From: Ulota crispa | Lineage: Eukaryota > Streptophyta > Bryopsida > Orthotrichales > Orthotrichaceae | Length of the DNA: 64,000 nucleotides | Direction: 5' to 3' | NCBI GenBank assembly: GCA_963920765.1 | Contig: OY987243.1 | Coordinates: 31,061,060-31,125,059, forward strand | Part shown: piece by piece, positions 1-10,832 of the stretch | How positions within the stretch are numbered: position 1 is the stretch's first letter | Layout of the letters: each line of letters starts with the position of its first letter | The notes under the pieces: model-generated | What the model saw: the letters and a program-made list of their open reading frames with translations, nothing else | Told to the model about the DNA's origin: nothing | Databases searched by the model: none | Program-made: the position numbers and the translations under genes

Positions 1-320
1 TTTACTAAGCTGGTCAGTCACAAACAGGATCGTATTACCATCGCTCTGAGGCAACCCCTCAATGAAATCCATGGATAGCTCTTTCCAAATTCTATCAAGT
101 ACTGGAAGGGATTTAAGTAATTCTTGAAGACCATCTCTCCACGGCTTAATCCTACCACATACGTCGCAATTGCGGATGTATCTTCAAATATCTGTAGACA
201 TCCTAGGCCAAAAATAATCTCTCGCTAGAAGTTTGTATGTGATCACTCGTCTTGGGTGGCCTGCCGCTAATGCTGAGTGAGTCTTCTGGATGATTTGGGT
301 TCATAGTGGCTCTGCATTTG
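1..320 (-). pseudogene. Ty3/gypsy integrase, zinc-binding domain and start of catalytic core
   Basis: The minus-strand translation gives an HHCC zinc-binding domain: a histidine pair in a THSALAAGHPRR context (about 300-240), then a cysteine pair in YIRNCDVCGR (about 180-150). It is followed by the start of the integrase core, a WKELSMDFIEGLPQS segment that carries the first catalytic aspartate of the D-D-E triad. One stop interrupts the frame just before YIRNC (about 186). The remainder of the core lies beyond the left edge. The family assignment is firm; activity is excluded by the break. Confidence 0.85.
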
Positions 321-945
321 GTACCCATTGTCTTCCTTGATACAGTAACAAGTGGTCTCCTCGAAGGGCACATTCTGTGATCGATACTTTCAAACCTAAC
401 TTCACAGGGAATCTCCTGTCCTTGTCCTTCACACATCAAACTACTTGTTGATACACCAGATTGGAAAGGCTAGCTTGCTGCCATTGATGTTCAAGGTCTT
501 GTCGTTCTTCAGGTTGTTGAGACAAATGCATGAATGGTGTAACTCGGACTTGAGAATTTGGTGTTAGAGTACAGCTAACTAGTTTTGAGTTGGATTTTCT
601 GCTGTCATTGTTGTTGTAATAGATTGGTTTTAGTCTAAATCCTCCTCCGAGCTGGTTTCTACTTGAATTGACCTCCATAAAACCATGGTCGTCACTTGGA
701 ATCTCAATAAGAGATGGGGGCTCTTGTGTCTGGCTTGTGAATACTAGAGCTGAGAAGTCTTCTTCTTTGTCTTTGCTCGTAGGAGATGCAACTAATCAAA
801 GTAACTGTCGATACCGATATTGGATCCTCTCGTCGTTTGTTTTGGTGGGAATGTCTTGTTCGCGTTGTAAGAGAGCATGTGCTGGAATGTTTTGCTGGCT
901 TGGTCTGTATGCAATGTGCAAGTTGTATCTGCCTAGGAGAAGTGA

Positions 946-2079
946 CTACCTCATCTGACGTTCGTTGAGCATTTGAGGCTTCGTGAAGTACTCAAGATTT
1001 TTGTGGTTAGTGATTACAATGAAGTTTTTGACTGACCTTAGTTCGGCATCCCATTCTTGTAAGCATCTAACCACTACTAAGAGTTCCTTATCATATGTTT
1101 TGTAGTTGCATTCATGAGGGTTGTTTTTCTTTGAAAAGTTTGCACATGGTCGCAGTAATCCTTGGTCATCATATTGTGACAAGACACCCCCTACTGCGTA
1201 TCCAAATGAGTTAGTTTCAAGCACGGTGTCACGTTCAGGATCAAACTGGGCAAGAACTGGCTCCGTAATGAAAATCTCCTTAAGTTTGTCAAAGGCTTGT
1301 TGTTCTTCCCTTGTCCATCAAAATGATATGTTGCCGGTAAGCCGTGTGAGGGGGGCTGCAAGGTCAGAGAATCCCCTAATAAACTGCCTGTAAAAATTTG
1401 CAAAGCCTAAGAAACTCCTCACTTCCGTGACTATCGTTGGAGCTTGCCAATCCTGGATAGCCTTCACCTTTTTGGAGTCCATCTTAATACCCTTTCCAGC
1501 CTCGATAATGAATCCGAGATACTTGGTGGAGGTAACTTTAAACTCGCACTTGCGGATATCCAGGTGTAACCTTGCAGCTTCTAGTTTTCCTAATACAATG
1601 TTGACTTTTTCACAATGATCCGCTACTGAGCCTGATGAGTAGATTAAGACATCATCTAGATACGCTAAGCAAAATTCATCTAGGTGTTCTTGTAGTGTCT
1701 AGTTGATATATCTTTGGAATGTACTTGGAGAGTTCGCCATTCCAAAGGGTGTGACTAGCCATTCATAGAAACCAAAACGAGTCCTAAAGGTAGTTTTCCA
1801 CTCATTGCCTAGTGCAATCCTAATCCTATGGAATGCAGCAATGACATCAAGTTTTGTAAACCACTGAGTTTTGCTAATCTGAGCCAAAGTTTCATGAATA
1901 AGAGGTAACGGGTACTTGTCCTTCCTAGTGATCTTGTTTAAGGCGCAATAATCAATGCAAAAACAAAGGCCTCCTCCTAGCTTCTTTGCAAATAACACTG
2001 GAGCTGCAGCTGGGGAATTATTGACTCGGATAAAACCCTTGTCAAATAGTGATGTCAATTCTTTTTGCAATACAAGCAA
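946..2079 (-). pseudogene. Ty3/gypsy reverse transcriptase and RNase H
   Basis: RT begins after a linker and contains the FCIDYCALNKI and KYPLPLIHETL blocks, FTKLDVIAAFH with the first catalytic aspartate, the FGMANSPSTFQ block, and the catalytic YLDD box at 1651-1662. It continues through the connection FLGFANFYRQFI into RNase H, where LETNSFGYAVGGVLSQ, NYKTYDKELL and VITNHKNLEYF are recognisable. The usual catalytic aspartate at the RNase H start (DASD/ETDAS-type) appears as ETNS, so that residue looks lost. Stops interrupt at about 1697 and elsewhere. Confidence 0.88.
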
Positions 2080-2085
2080 TTTGCC

Positions 2086-2880
2086 TTAGGTCATGTTGTA
2101 TAATGGCCCCCAGGGCGGTTCAACTTCTCTACCATTTTCCTTCAAGAGTTTGACCTTGTGATCAATACCTATTCCCTTAAAGGGTGGAAATTGGGCCGCC
2201 TGTTGTGGATCAAAGAGCGGCATGCCGTGATGGTATTGCGGGGGCACCTCGGCAGCCAAGTTTACTCGCTTTTTTGACGCCAGGGCCTTGTTAATGTCAG
2301 CCAGGGATGCGGAAAACACTTGTACCCCTTTTCCCCGCTGAGCATAACGTATGTATGCGGAAGCACTCAACTCCCATAAGTTTTTGCGTTGGTGGTGTAA
2401 GGAGTTTTTTGCTGGTTTTGTTCCTTCTTTGCTGCTCACACGAGTTCCTGAGCTGTGGATGTACAGTGAATTTTTAGCTGGGGCCATCCTCACATTGTTC
2501 CGATTCATCCATGGCCTTTCCAGAATAAGATCGTGGCCGAGAGTATCTTTGTAAACGTATGCATAACTAGTTTTTTGATGTCCATGAATGTCAAACTGGA
2601 ACTTTGCAACATATCAGACATGAGTGTTTTCCCCATCAATGCCCTATACGACAATGGAATGAATATCAAAGCGCTCAAGCTTGGTCAATTGCACAAAGCG
2701 GGAACTGATGAGAGCATAGCATAGGCAACCTGAATCAATAAGCGTGTTGGCAATTTTTGTTTCATTGATAATGGAATGCACAATAACAGGTGGTGCTCTC
2801 ATGTGCACGCTATGGAACAGTTTCCACTCTAACTTATGCAACCAAAGCTTGATTTGGCTCCTGTTTGCGACTGTAAACAA
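2086..2880 (-). pseudogene. Ty3/gypsy aspartic protease and linker to RT
   Basis: A retropepsin-like segment carries the active-site triad in a TLIDSGCLCYALIS context, with the DSG at 2728-2736. Downstream, a region with KDTLGHDLILERPWM matches the usual end of a gypsy protease, followed by a long linker before RT. A stop near 2883 separates protease from the zinc knuckle, and others near 2640 and 2610 interrupt the frame. The family call rests on motif and position. Confidence 0.75.
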
Positions 2881-2882
2881 GA

Positions 2883-4332
2883 GCTAGTCTTTTCCCGATT
2901 CCGACTCCGTATCGCTAGAAGGATCCAAGTTGGGTTCGACTACTTGCGCCTTCGCCGCTGATACTCTACCAGTTGAGTTGGGATGTGTTGGTGCATATGG
3001 GCAGGCACGGAGGAAGTGCCCTGACGCTTCGCAACAGATGCACAAGGAGTCAGCCTTTTGTTTTTCGATTTCTTCCGGTGAAATCCATGTGGCTCATTTC
3101 TTTGACTTCTTTTGATCAACCCGGTTGGCCCTTGTCGGTTCCCAATCCATAAGATCGTCACTTGCAGTCGAAATAGGCTGTCAATGAGCTTATCCTAGGT
3201 AGCTGTTCGGCTGGCGGCCTTGTCCCTTCAATAAGAGGCCAAATCGGTATTGGGCGTCAGAGATGCGGGTAGCTTCGTCAACAAATTGGAGGAACGAAAG
3301 TTCTTTAGGTAACAATATTAGGTTCCTCTAAAGTTCCACTTAGAGGCTCCTTCCAAAGATGGATTTCTTCATTGCATCATCCATAACGGCTCCTGCGAGC
3401 ATCAATTGCATATTGAATTTAGCGTGATAATTGCAAATGGGCTTTTTACCTTGTTTCATGCTGTGGAGTTTGTCAAGAGCTCAATCCTTTTGATGTTGGT
3501 CTTGGAACTAGGAGTCCATAAACTCCCAAATGCTCTCCAGCATAACCTCCTTGTTGAGTAGTATCCTTGATGTGCGCCATGGTTGAACTACCTTGGCTGC
3601 ATCTCCTTTAAGCAAGAAAAGGAATAATCAGCTTTTGCTCCGTTGGTGAGGAAGTGATGCCCATCACGCTTGAGCTTATCGTGCATTTGTTGACGGAAGA
3701 GGGGATACTTTGACCTGGTACCGTCGGTTTTTTTTGGGTCTGGGAATTTGATGCGGTCATGTCTTGGCTCCAAACTCATTGCTATAGTTGCAGCCATTAG
3801 GTGTATTGGTGTCGGCTGTATCCTAGCATGTTGGAGATTGTTCAACTGGTTGGTAAGGGCCGCGATTTGCTTCGCCATGCTTTGCATCATGGACATGGTG
3901 CTGGTGTGGCCTTTGGAAAGGTCATGTACTCTAACTCTTGCAAATTGATTGGGTACTTCTTCTTCTCCCGTATGCTTGTCTTTGCCGAGGGCTAGCCTTT
4001 GCACAACCTCTGCTACTACCCTGGTGTTTAAGCTCTGTTGCTCCTCCAACGGCCAAGCAGCTAAGGTTTGACGTAAGAGTTCCTTCCATTGTTCCATATC
4101 GGTGCCTTCCCTAAGCATTTGGATGCCTGATGCTACCAACGTCTCGAAGCTATGAACTGAAGACTCCCCCATCTTTTCTTTCACCTGAACCGTATTTCTC
4201 AACATGTTCAAGTCGGCCGATCCTACAAGCGTGTAAGGTGCCTAGTACCTTCAAACATTGGATCGGTCCCTGGCACTCACTACAATACTGCCACTGAGTA
4301 TTTACTAAACGATCAAGATTGGCTAAAGCCAA
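2883..4332 (-). pseudogene. Ty3/gypsy gag with CCHC zinc knuckle
   Basis: The 3588-4211 segment encodes a hydrophilic gag-like protein of about 207 residues with no stops. Further down the same strand, about 3060-3020, a perfect C-x2-C-x4-H-x4-C zinc knuckle (CICCEASGHFLRAC) is seen in another frame, as expected for a nucleocapsid. The intervening 3170-3580 region is frameshifted. The zinc knuckle is certain by motif; the capsid part is assigned by position only. Confidence 0.7.
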
Positions 4333-4692
4333 AAGATAACTATTTAATAAACAAAAATCAGTTGTTAGCTAGTTGTTGCTATCGCAACATATACGATCAT
4401 GTTCAAATGTAAGAATGCAGACCTTGAGGGCGATAATGTTAAGATACAAAATGAACATGATGAGAGATTAATCTAAGAACAATTGTGGTTATACTCTTGA
4501 GGTTTGCTAACTCAAACTTAACTAGGAGTCTAAGAATATGAACTAGGGTTATATCAATAGATGGAACTAGAAGAATACTAGCAATTTGCCATTCATTAGA
4601 GCTTCAACCGGATCTTCCATTCATCTGGGCTTTAGCCCATTACACAAAATTCCATTTGTTCCATGTAGAGACAAATGGTCCTTTAGGGTTTT

Positions 4693-4975
4693 AGGTAGCT
4701 ACACCCATAACCATGAAAATAAGGGTTTTGGAGTAGATAAAACAATTGACTAGTTTTGAAAAAAATACTTTAAGTTAGCAAAAGAAAACCAAAAAAATTG
4801 GCATCAATTTCAAGGTTCCAACTGCAAGCATTTGTTCACAAAGGTTTTTCGAAGCCCAAAATCACTAAGAATGTCAAGCTCTATGTAGGGGATGCTAAAA
4901 ACAAGGCTTATTGGTTCTTAAATAGTGAGATGGAATACTCAAAACTGTCATGTCAGTAATCCACAACCATCACTT
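4693..4975 (-). repeat. Truncated copy of TA-flanked MITE family D
   Basis: It begins AGGTAGCTACACCCATAA and runs as the reverse complement of the family D elements at 44661-45055 and 55721-56116 (same blocks: a TTTGGAGTAGATAAAACA segment, then a CATTTGTTCACAAAG segment). It breaks off near 4975, before the other terminus. Recognising it removed a tempting but false LTR end at 4744. Confidence 0.75.
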
Positions 4976-5605
4976 AGATGCCCAAAATCAATTTTTTAAA
5001 TATTTGTTAGTCCTAAAAGTGTGACAAAGGCGTAGGTCACATGCATGGAGATCTTCACAATGATGAGTGCGGCTACCTTACAAGCTGCTATTGATCAGTA
5101 TCCCTTGCAAGCTTCCTTGCATGGGCTTTGTGGTAGCAAGATATTTGCTAACAAGGATTCAAGCCTGTTTTGACCCTTGTTGTGGCTACCCTCACCAATT
5201 GTACCGATCATTGTTTTTTGTGCAATAGCAATTTGAAAACCAAAAACTGAACTTACAAAGAAGTAAAATCTTTAATGATTTGTAAGTGTGCATTCACATC
5301 TGATCTTGCTACTCACAAATTTTGAGATGATTTGAAAGCTTATAGAATTTTAGGAAAATCAATAAATTACAACTACATGCCAAAAAATGGGATGTTGCCA
5401 TCATTTGTTTGTTTGATCAAATATTATAATCTCCCCTTTCCTATGGTGAGCTATTCCCAAAGTGTGCAAGTTGTTTGGTAAGTAGGTGTTCCACTATTTT
5501 CAATGGTCACTTTTTATGGATCGTTGAATTGACTAAGATACAGTGCATCAAAGTTGTAGGTTTCCAAAAACTGAATTTTTGATGATGTCATGGGCTAAAG
5601 AGTAA
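4975..5605 (+). repeat. Diverged copy of TTAA element family B
   Basis: Internal sequence follows the element at 9190-9960 block by block (CCCTTGCAAGCTTCCTTGCA, then TGTGCATTCACATCT, then TTCAATGGTCACTTTTT). Ends are degraded: the left terminus merges with the truncated family D copy, and the right end near 5603 keeps only GGGCTAAAGAG before TAA. No coding capacity. Boundaries are approximate. Confidence 0.6.
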
Positions 5606-6030
5606 CCCTTTAATGCCCAAGCGGTTATGTAAGAAAAAGATTCTCACATATGAGAAGATTTTGACTTAGGATGTTACATCACATACTACCATTTTTGCCA
5701 AGAACATGTATTGTTAAGCTTTGCAACTTTTGCAACCATTGCCCACAACATGCATTGCTAACTTTAGCAACTTTTGCAAATAATATTATGATGGGTGTGC
5801 ATTTGCAATAGTAGAACTAGTGTAGAGAAGCAGTCACTATGACCAGCCGATTGTTCAACAATTAAAAAGATGGATCTGTATAGGCAAGTTTTTATTTCTG
5901 CACTAACAGCTGTTCAAGCTATTAGAGCATCTCTACTATTACAAGCTAAAAGGCACGCACCAAACAAAAGTTGGCGTGCTAGAATATGCTTGGCAAAGGT
6001 GACTTTGGCCAGAAAGGATTAACCCTTTAA

Positions 6031-6673
6031 CCCCTAAATGCCCAAGGCACCCAATTTGGGTGTTTGCAAAACTTTGAAGACAAATAAAATATTATCAAAT
6101 TACTATTTTCGGTATTTTCTTTTAAACACAAGTTTGTTTTGAAGCCTATTTTCAGTATCAAAAATCTAATTTTGAAAATGAATGTTCATGATTTTTCTAT
6201 TCAAGACTTTATACAAGGGTGTCCACTGCAATCTTGAGTTTTCTAGTGTTGGAAGATCTTGAAAATGAGCCTCAAATACACTAGAGCTTGGAGAAAAATC
6301 CGAATTAAAAATCCATTTAAAAAAAATAGAGGAGTAGATTTTGAAAGCCGTAAATTGGTTGAGGTTAAACATGTAATGACCTTAAACCTCATATTTTTTT
6401 GATGACCAACTTTTTAGATTTGACATGTGAAATGAGGATTAGAAAACTTCAAGTCACTTTTGTAGTTTTAACACTCTCATGTTCAAACATTATAATCTTT
6501 CAAACTATAAGTGATATTGTTGTATTTTTTTTAGGTGTAATCTCTAACATGTCAAGTTTAAATTTGTACAGTTACAATTTAAAAAAACTTGATGAGATTT
6601 ACAAAAATGTTGGTTGATTGTTCACTTTCTTGAAAATGCCAGGAAATTTAGAAAGGCCTTGGGCATTTAGGGG
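6031..6673 (+). mobile_element. TTAA-flanked MITE family A, copy 1
   Basis: A 643-bp element with TTAA at 6027-6030 and 6674-6677. Its left end, CCCCTAAATGCCCAAGGC, is the exact reverse complement of its right end. The second copy at 15301-15943 has the same length and clearly homologous interior (for example AAGGGTGTCCA, TTCTAGTGTTGGA and TTCAAACATTATAATCTTTC segments or close variants). No plausible coding frame. The element lies nested inside family C copy 1. Confidence 0.85.
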
Positions 6674-6847
6674 TTAAAGACCACACACATTTTTCCAAAA
6701 TCCACTAGAAATTGGGGCAATAAAATTAGATGTGCAGTTGAATAAAATATGGACCCAATTTGAATAATCCAACTGTACAAATGTGAAGGACACCTTGTTT
6801 GCTGTAATGTTTCAAAATTTTAGCTAGATCTACGGTTAGAGGTGAAA

Positions 6848-7230
6848 TCTATACTAATAATAGGCTTGGTTTCATTAGTTGGGTAGTTGGGTAGTTGGGT
6901 GTCTCTAATAGAATAAAATCTCTATTAGTTGGGTAGTTGGGTGTTGCTCCAAGAAGATTAAATGGCGGTTATGTGGTGGTTATTCTTATTTCTATGGTTA
7001 TGTGGCGGTTATGGTTGTCCTTGGGGATGGGGTATACACGGGAATAGGGGGTGGACGCCTAGAGAAGGAGGCAAAGCGCGTAGGTAGGCATAGTACAAGT
7101 AAGCTCATTGTAACAAAAAGGAGAAGAAGCCTAAAGAAGGTGATTATGAAGAAGGTCATGTTAATATTTTTGCAAGGACTCCCTCCCATGATGGCCCTCT
7201 GCCGGAACGGCGGGTACAAGGGTCTACTAG
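6848..7230 (+). mobile_element. Short non-autonomous Helitron-like element
   Basis: It starts TCTATACTAATAATA, a 5' end typical of plant Helitrons, and ends GGGTCTACTAG, with the CTAG 3' end preceded about 15 bases upstream by a small GC hairpin (GCCG-GAA-CGGC). It sits between A and T, the expected AT target without duplication. The aligned family C copy 2 lacks this block, which independently supports an insertion. The interior carries a TTGGGTAG tandem run. No RepHel protein, so it would depend on an autonomous partner. Confidence 0.75.
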
Positions 7231-7960
7231 TATTATAATGATTGAGTGAGGCGTATATGGAAAATCTCTAGTTTTTCATGCTTGTGTGGTTTTGAATGTT
7301 AATGCTTCATGCAAGCTTTGGTTGGGAAGAGCCTTACATTTCTAGAAAGCAAGGTTTCCCACCTTTCCAATAAGACTAGTTTCACACAAAGTAGACAAAA
7401 ATAGCAATCACAAGGTGTAGCTAAGTGGACAAAAAGGGTAAAAAATCCCATTTTCTTTGCTATCCTAAAACAATTCTACAAGAAATTTGATAACTGTTAT
7501 GGAAAATCCAATCAATGAAAGCAATCAAAAATTGGCTTTAAATGTAGGATGAATTTTTTCATAAATAAAATGATAGTATCATTTCAATGGATTCTCAAAT
7601 ACTACAATTGTACTACTACCGTATAGAGAAACAATACAAGCATATTCCTTAAGCAATTTGAACTTTTTAAAGATTGCACAATTGAAATGTGACATTGTTC
7701 TTGGATGTTTGATGTATTGTATTGTTGCTTTGATCCATCTTTGACCAAGTATGGATATGTATTTTGAGGTCATGATGTATAAACACCATTATTTATCAAC
7801 CCACATATCCAATTCCATTGTTGTTTCTTGGATTGGATGCAAAATTCTTGTGATCAGAAGTGTTCAAGATCATTTTCCAAATTATTGAGCAATTTTACTA
7901 TATAGGCCAAAAACTACTCTCCCGAACCAAAATATGGTTCGGTGGTCTCTAAAGGGTTAA

Positions 7961-8066
7961 CATTTGTTGGAAAATACAGCCGCCAAGGCAACCCGTGCAA
8001 CAGCAAGTTCATGAAAGTCAAAATTTTCACGCGCACAATCTTCTGCATCCTTGAAATTTCTTGCTA
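7961..8066. other. Short intergenic spacer
   Basis: Spacer between family C copy 1 and family D copy 1. I see nothing in it. Confidence 0.5.
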
Positions 8067-8379
8067 AGGTAGGAACACCCATAAGCGTTAGTTCCCCATA
8101 ACCGTCACCTCTGAAATCTTGCAAAATTTGTGGAAATTAATAGATGTAGCTACAAGGATGTACAACATGTGAATATGAAGCATTAGTGTTGGTTATGGGT
8201 GCAATGGCATTTTTCTCTTTAAAAATTCATAACTTATTCTCAAAGTATCCAAATAATACATTCAAAAGTACAATCTCATTATTTTTCTGTTTCTAATAGA
8301 ATCCTATAATTTACTACATGTCTATAGATACTCATCATGTTCAAAACCCTTAAATTGACGCTCATGGGTGCTCCTACCT
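8067..8379 (+). mobile_element. TA-flanked MITE family D, copy 1
   Basis: A 313-bp element with TA at 8065-8066 and 8380-8381. It starts AGGTAGGAACACCCATAAGC and ends with the inverted form (GCTCATGGGTGCTCCTACCT). The terminal repeat is shared with copies at 44661, 49843 and 55721. No coding frame; more diverged inside than the others. Confidence 0.75.
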
Positions 8380-8381
8380 TA

Positions 8382-9177
8382 TGTGGTGTCTTCAACAACT
8401 ACTTCACATGTAGAGGAAGTTAATAAGCCATTATTCACATACCCCAAGTTTTAAAGGGTTTCTTAGTAAAATTGAAAATCATATTGAACGATTGCAAACT
8501 TCCTCCAACTATTAATGATTGAGTCTTCAACTTTTCACAAGGAAAATAGTTCAAATAATTTGTCTCTTATGACTTGTGATACATTCATTTATAAGCATCC
8601 AATATTTCATTAAAAACAAGCATTTCCATTGCGCAGTGCATGGCTGCTTTCACTTGCCAAAAAGCAAAATTTGGTCATACAATAGAATTTGTAGCAATTT
8701 TACAGTCTATGAGTAAGTGAATAAAATACAAAAAGGGACAACCACCTTTCCAAAACTTCTTGCAACAATTCTATATGATTGTAATGCAGTCACTGCGTAG
8801 CTTTTGCAAGGAGAAATGAAATCTGCAAATACTGACACGTCTACCTACTAATAATAAAATCATTGAGAAAGCACCACGCATCAACAAAAAAAACTACTAA
8901 GAAAGATGAACAACAAAAAAGAAGAGTGGACCAAAAGTAGGCACTCTAGTTCTCTCCAAGAAAAGCTCACAACTGACTAGGAAGAATAGGAGGTACGGGA
9001 TGATTACCCAAGATGATAAGACACAAATATCTGATCTAGCTAGAAGTAAACTATCTTCTATTCGTTCAGCCACATCATGTGTAATTTGCTTCTAGCAATC
9101 ATCCACGTTCCTTGAAGAGCAACAAAAATTTCATCTACACAAACAAAACCACAACTTTACCAAAATTTTGTCACAAC
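8382..9177. other. AT-rich intergenic stretch
   Basis: About 800 bp between mobile elements. No ORF with recognisable protein, no clear repeat terminus, no RNA gene seen. Confidence 0.5.
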
Positions 9178-9181
9178 TTAA

Positions 9182-10828
9182 CCCTTTAACCCGTGAGCGC
9201 CACATAGGTAAGATCCTGTCGATTAGGAATTCACTAGGCCCTTGGAGGGACCGATCTAATTTTTTAATTTTGTACTAAATTACAATTATCAAGGTAATGA
9301 AGTGGTTCTTGCAAGTGAAGTAATGGCAAGTCAAGTTGAATATTGTACAAGTAGCTAGGGAGTCATGATTGCATGGAACACCATATGCGGCGAGTTGGCA
9401 AGGAGCATCTTACACGCTGCAATCAATCAATATCCCTTGCAAACTTCCTTGCAATGTATTTAGTGGTAACAAGGAATTCACTAGTAACAAGGAATTCATT
9501 GGCAAGGGTTCAAACATGTTCTAGACCCTTTTCAAGGTAATTCTCACTAACTCTGCCGGATATCATTTTCCACGCCATTGCAGTTTGAAACCCTCAAACT
9601 TAGCATTCAAAGAAGTACAATCTTTGAAAATTTGCAAGTGTGTGCATTCACATCTAATCTTGCTACCCGCAAAATATGAGTTGAATCAAGGGCTTATAGA
9701 ATTTTGTAAAAATCAATAAATAGCAATTGCCTACCAAAATATGAGATTTTGCCATCCTGTGTTGTTTGATCAAATGTTATAATCTCCCATCTCCTATGGT
9801 GAATTGTTCCCAAAATTTACAAGCCCTTTTCCAAGTAGGTGTTCCACTGTTTTCAATGGTCACTTTTTGTGGATCATCCAATTGACTGAGATATGATGTA
9901 TCAAAGTTGTAGGTCTCCGAAAACCCTCATTTTGGTGAACAAACTCTGGGCGCTTAGGGGTTAAAGACCACACATATTTTCACAAAATCCATTAGAAATT
10001 AGGGTAGTAAACTAAAATGTGCAGTTGAATCAAATATGGACTTGATTTCAATAATTCAACCGTACAAATGGAAAATTCACCTTGTTTACTATAAAGTATC
10101 AAAATTTCAATTAGATCTATTGAATGAGTTGTAGGTGGAAAATCTCTAGTTTTTGTGCTTGTGTGGTTTTGGATTTTACTACTTCATACAAGCTTTGTTT
10201 GAGAAGAGCCTTGCATTTCTAGAGTTCCTTACCTTTCTAATGAGACTAGTTTCACACAAAATGGATAAAAATAGCAATCACAAGGTATAGCTAGGTGGAC
10301 AAAAAGGGTCAAAATCCCACTTTATTTGCTACCCAAAAATAATTTTACAAGAAACTTGATAAATGCTATGGAAAATCCAATCAATGAAACCAATAAAGAA
10401 TTGGCCTCAAATGAAAGACAACAAAATTTTAAGATGAATTGATAGCACCATTTCAATAGATCTTCAAATATTACGATTATAGTATTACTGAATAGAGAAA
10501 CAATACTAGAATATTTCTTGAGCAGTTTGAAATTTTTTAGGACTTCACAATTAAAATTTGACATTCTTCTTGAGTGTTTGATGTATTAAGTTATTGCTTT
10601 GATCCATCTTTAATCAAACATGCATACGTATTTTGAGGCCATGTTGTATAAACATCATTATTTATCAACTCACATGCATGATTTCATTGTTTTTTATTAG
10701 ATTGAATGCAAAATTCTTGTGAGCACAAGCCTTCTTCAAGACGAGTTTCCAATTTGTTGAACAATTTTACTCTATAAGCCAAAAACCACTCTTTTAAACC
10801 AAAATATGGTTTGGTGGTCTCTAAAGGG
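9182..10828 (+). mobile_element. TTAA-flanked element family C, copy 2 (nested)
   Basis: TTAA at 9178-9181 and 10829-10832. The ends are CCCTTTAAAGACCACACATA (with insert removed) and the reverse complement CCCTTTAGAGACCACC. The interior aligns with copy 1 (for example GGAAAATCTCTAGTTTTT and AGAAGAGCCTT segments). A family B element at 9190-9960 is inserted in the TTAA four bases inside the left end, the same site used by a family A element in copy 1. Non-autonomous. Confidence 0.8.
9190..9960 (+). mobile_element. TTAA-flanked MITE family B, copy 2
   Basis: A 771-bp element with TTAA at 9186-9189 and 9961-9964. Left end CCCGTGAGCGCC and right end (reverse complement) CCCCTAAGCGCCCAGAG form a short imperfect terminal repeat. 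It shares its interior with 36612-37263 and with the degraded copy at 4975-5605. No coding frame. Confidence 0.8.
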
Positions 10829-10832
10829 TTAA

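Larger units (their letters stand above)
1..4332 (-). mobile_element. Ty3/gypsy LTR retrotransposon, degenerate, cut by window edge
   Basis: Read on the minus strand the order is gag (about 4332-3588), CCHC zinc knuckle (about 3020-3060), aspartic protease (about 2880-2644), reverse transcriptase (about 2079-1380), RNase H (about 1224-946) and integrase (below about 330, running off the left edge). PR-RT-RH-IN order is diagnostic of Ty3/gypsy rather than copia. Many in-frame stops and frame changes break the polyprotein, so it is not autonomous. The RT uses a YPLPLI-type motif reminiscent of fungal and Tcn1-like chromoviruses, but the clade is a guess. LTRs were not resolved: one would lie outside the window, and the gag-side LTR or leader should lie in about 4333-4690, where no certain boundary was found. 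Confidence 0.9.
6023..7956 (+). mobile_element. TTAA-flanked element family C, copy 1 (nested)
   Basis: Flanked by TTAA at 6019-6022 and 7957-7960. The left end CCCTTTAAAGACCAC (reading across the nested insertion) matches the reverse complement of the right end, CCCTTTAGAGACCAC. The insert at 6031-6673 sits in the TTAA that lies four bases inside the left terminus, and a Helitron-like element occupies 6848-7230. Without these two inserts the body is roughly 0.9 kb, close to copy 2 at 9182-10828 after the same correction. It has no transposase ORF, so it is non-autonomous. TTAA duplication with CCC-starting ends is the hallmark of piggyBac-type transposition. Confidence 0.78.

Noticed and set aside
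4437..4744. A TGTT...AACA-bounded 308-bp segment that looked like the 5' LTR of the gypsy element
   Set aside because: Its right end lies inside a truncated family D MITE (4693-4975), whose own sequence supplies the AACA. The true LTR boundary remains unknown.
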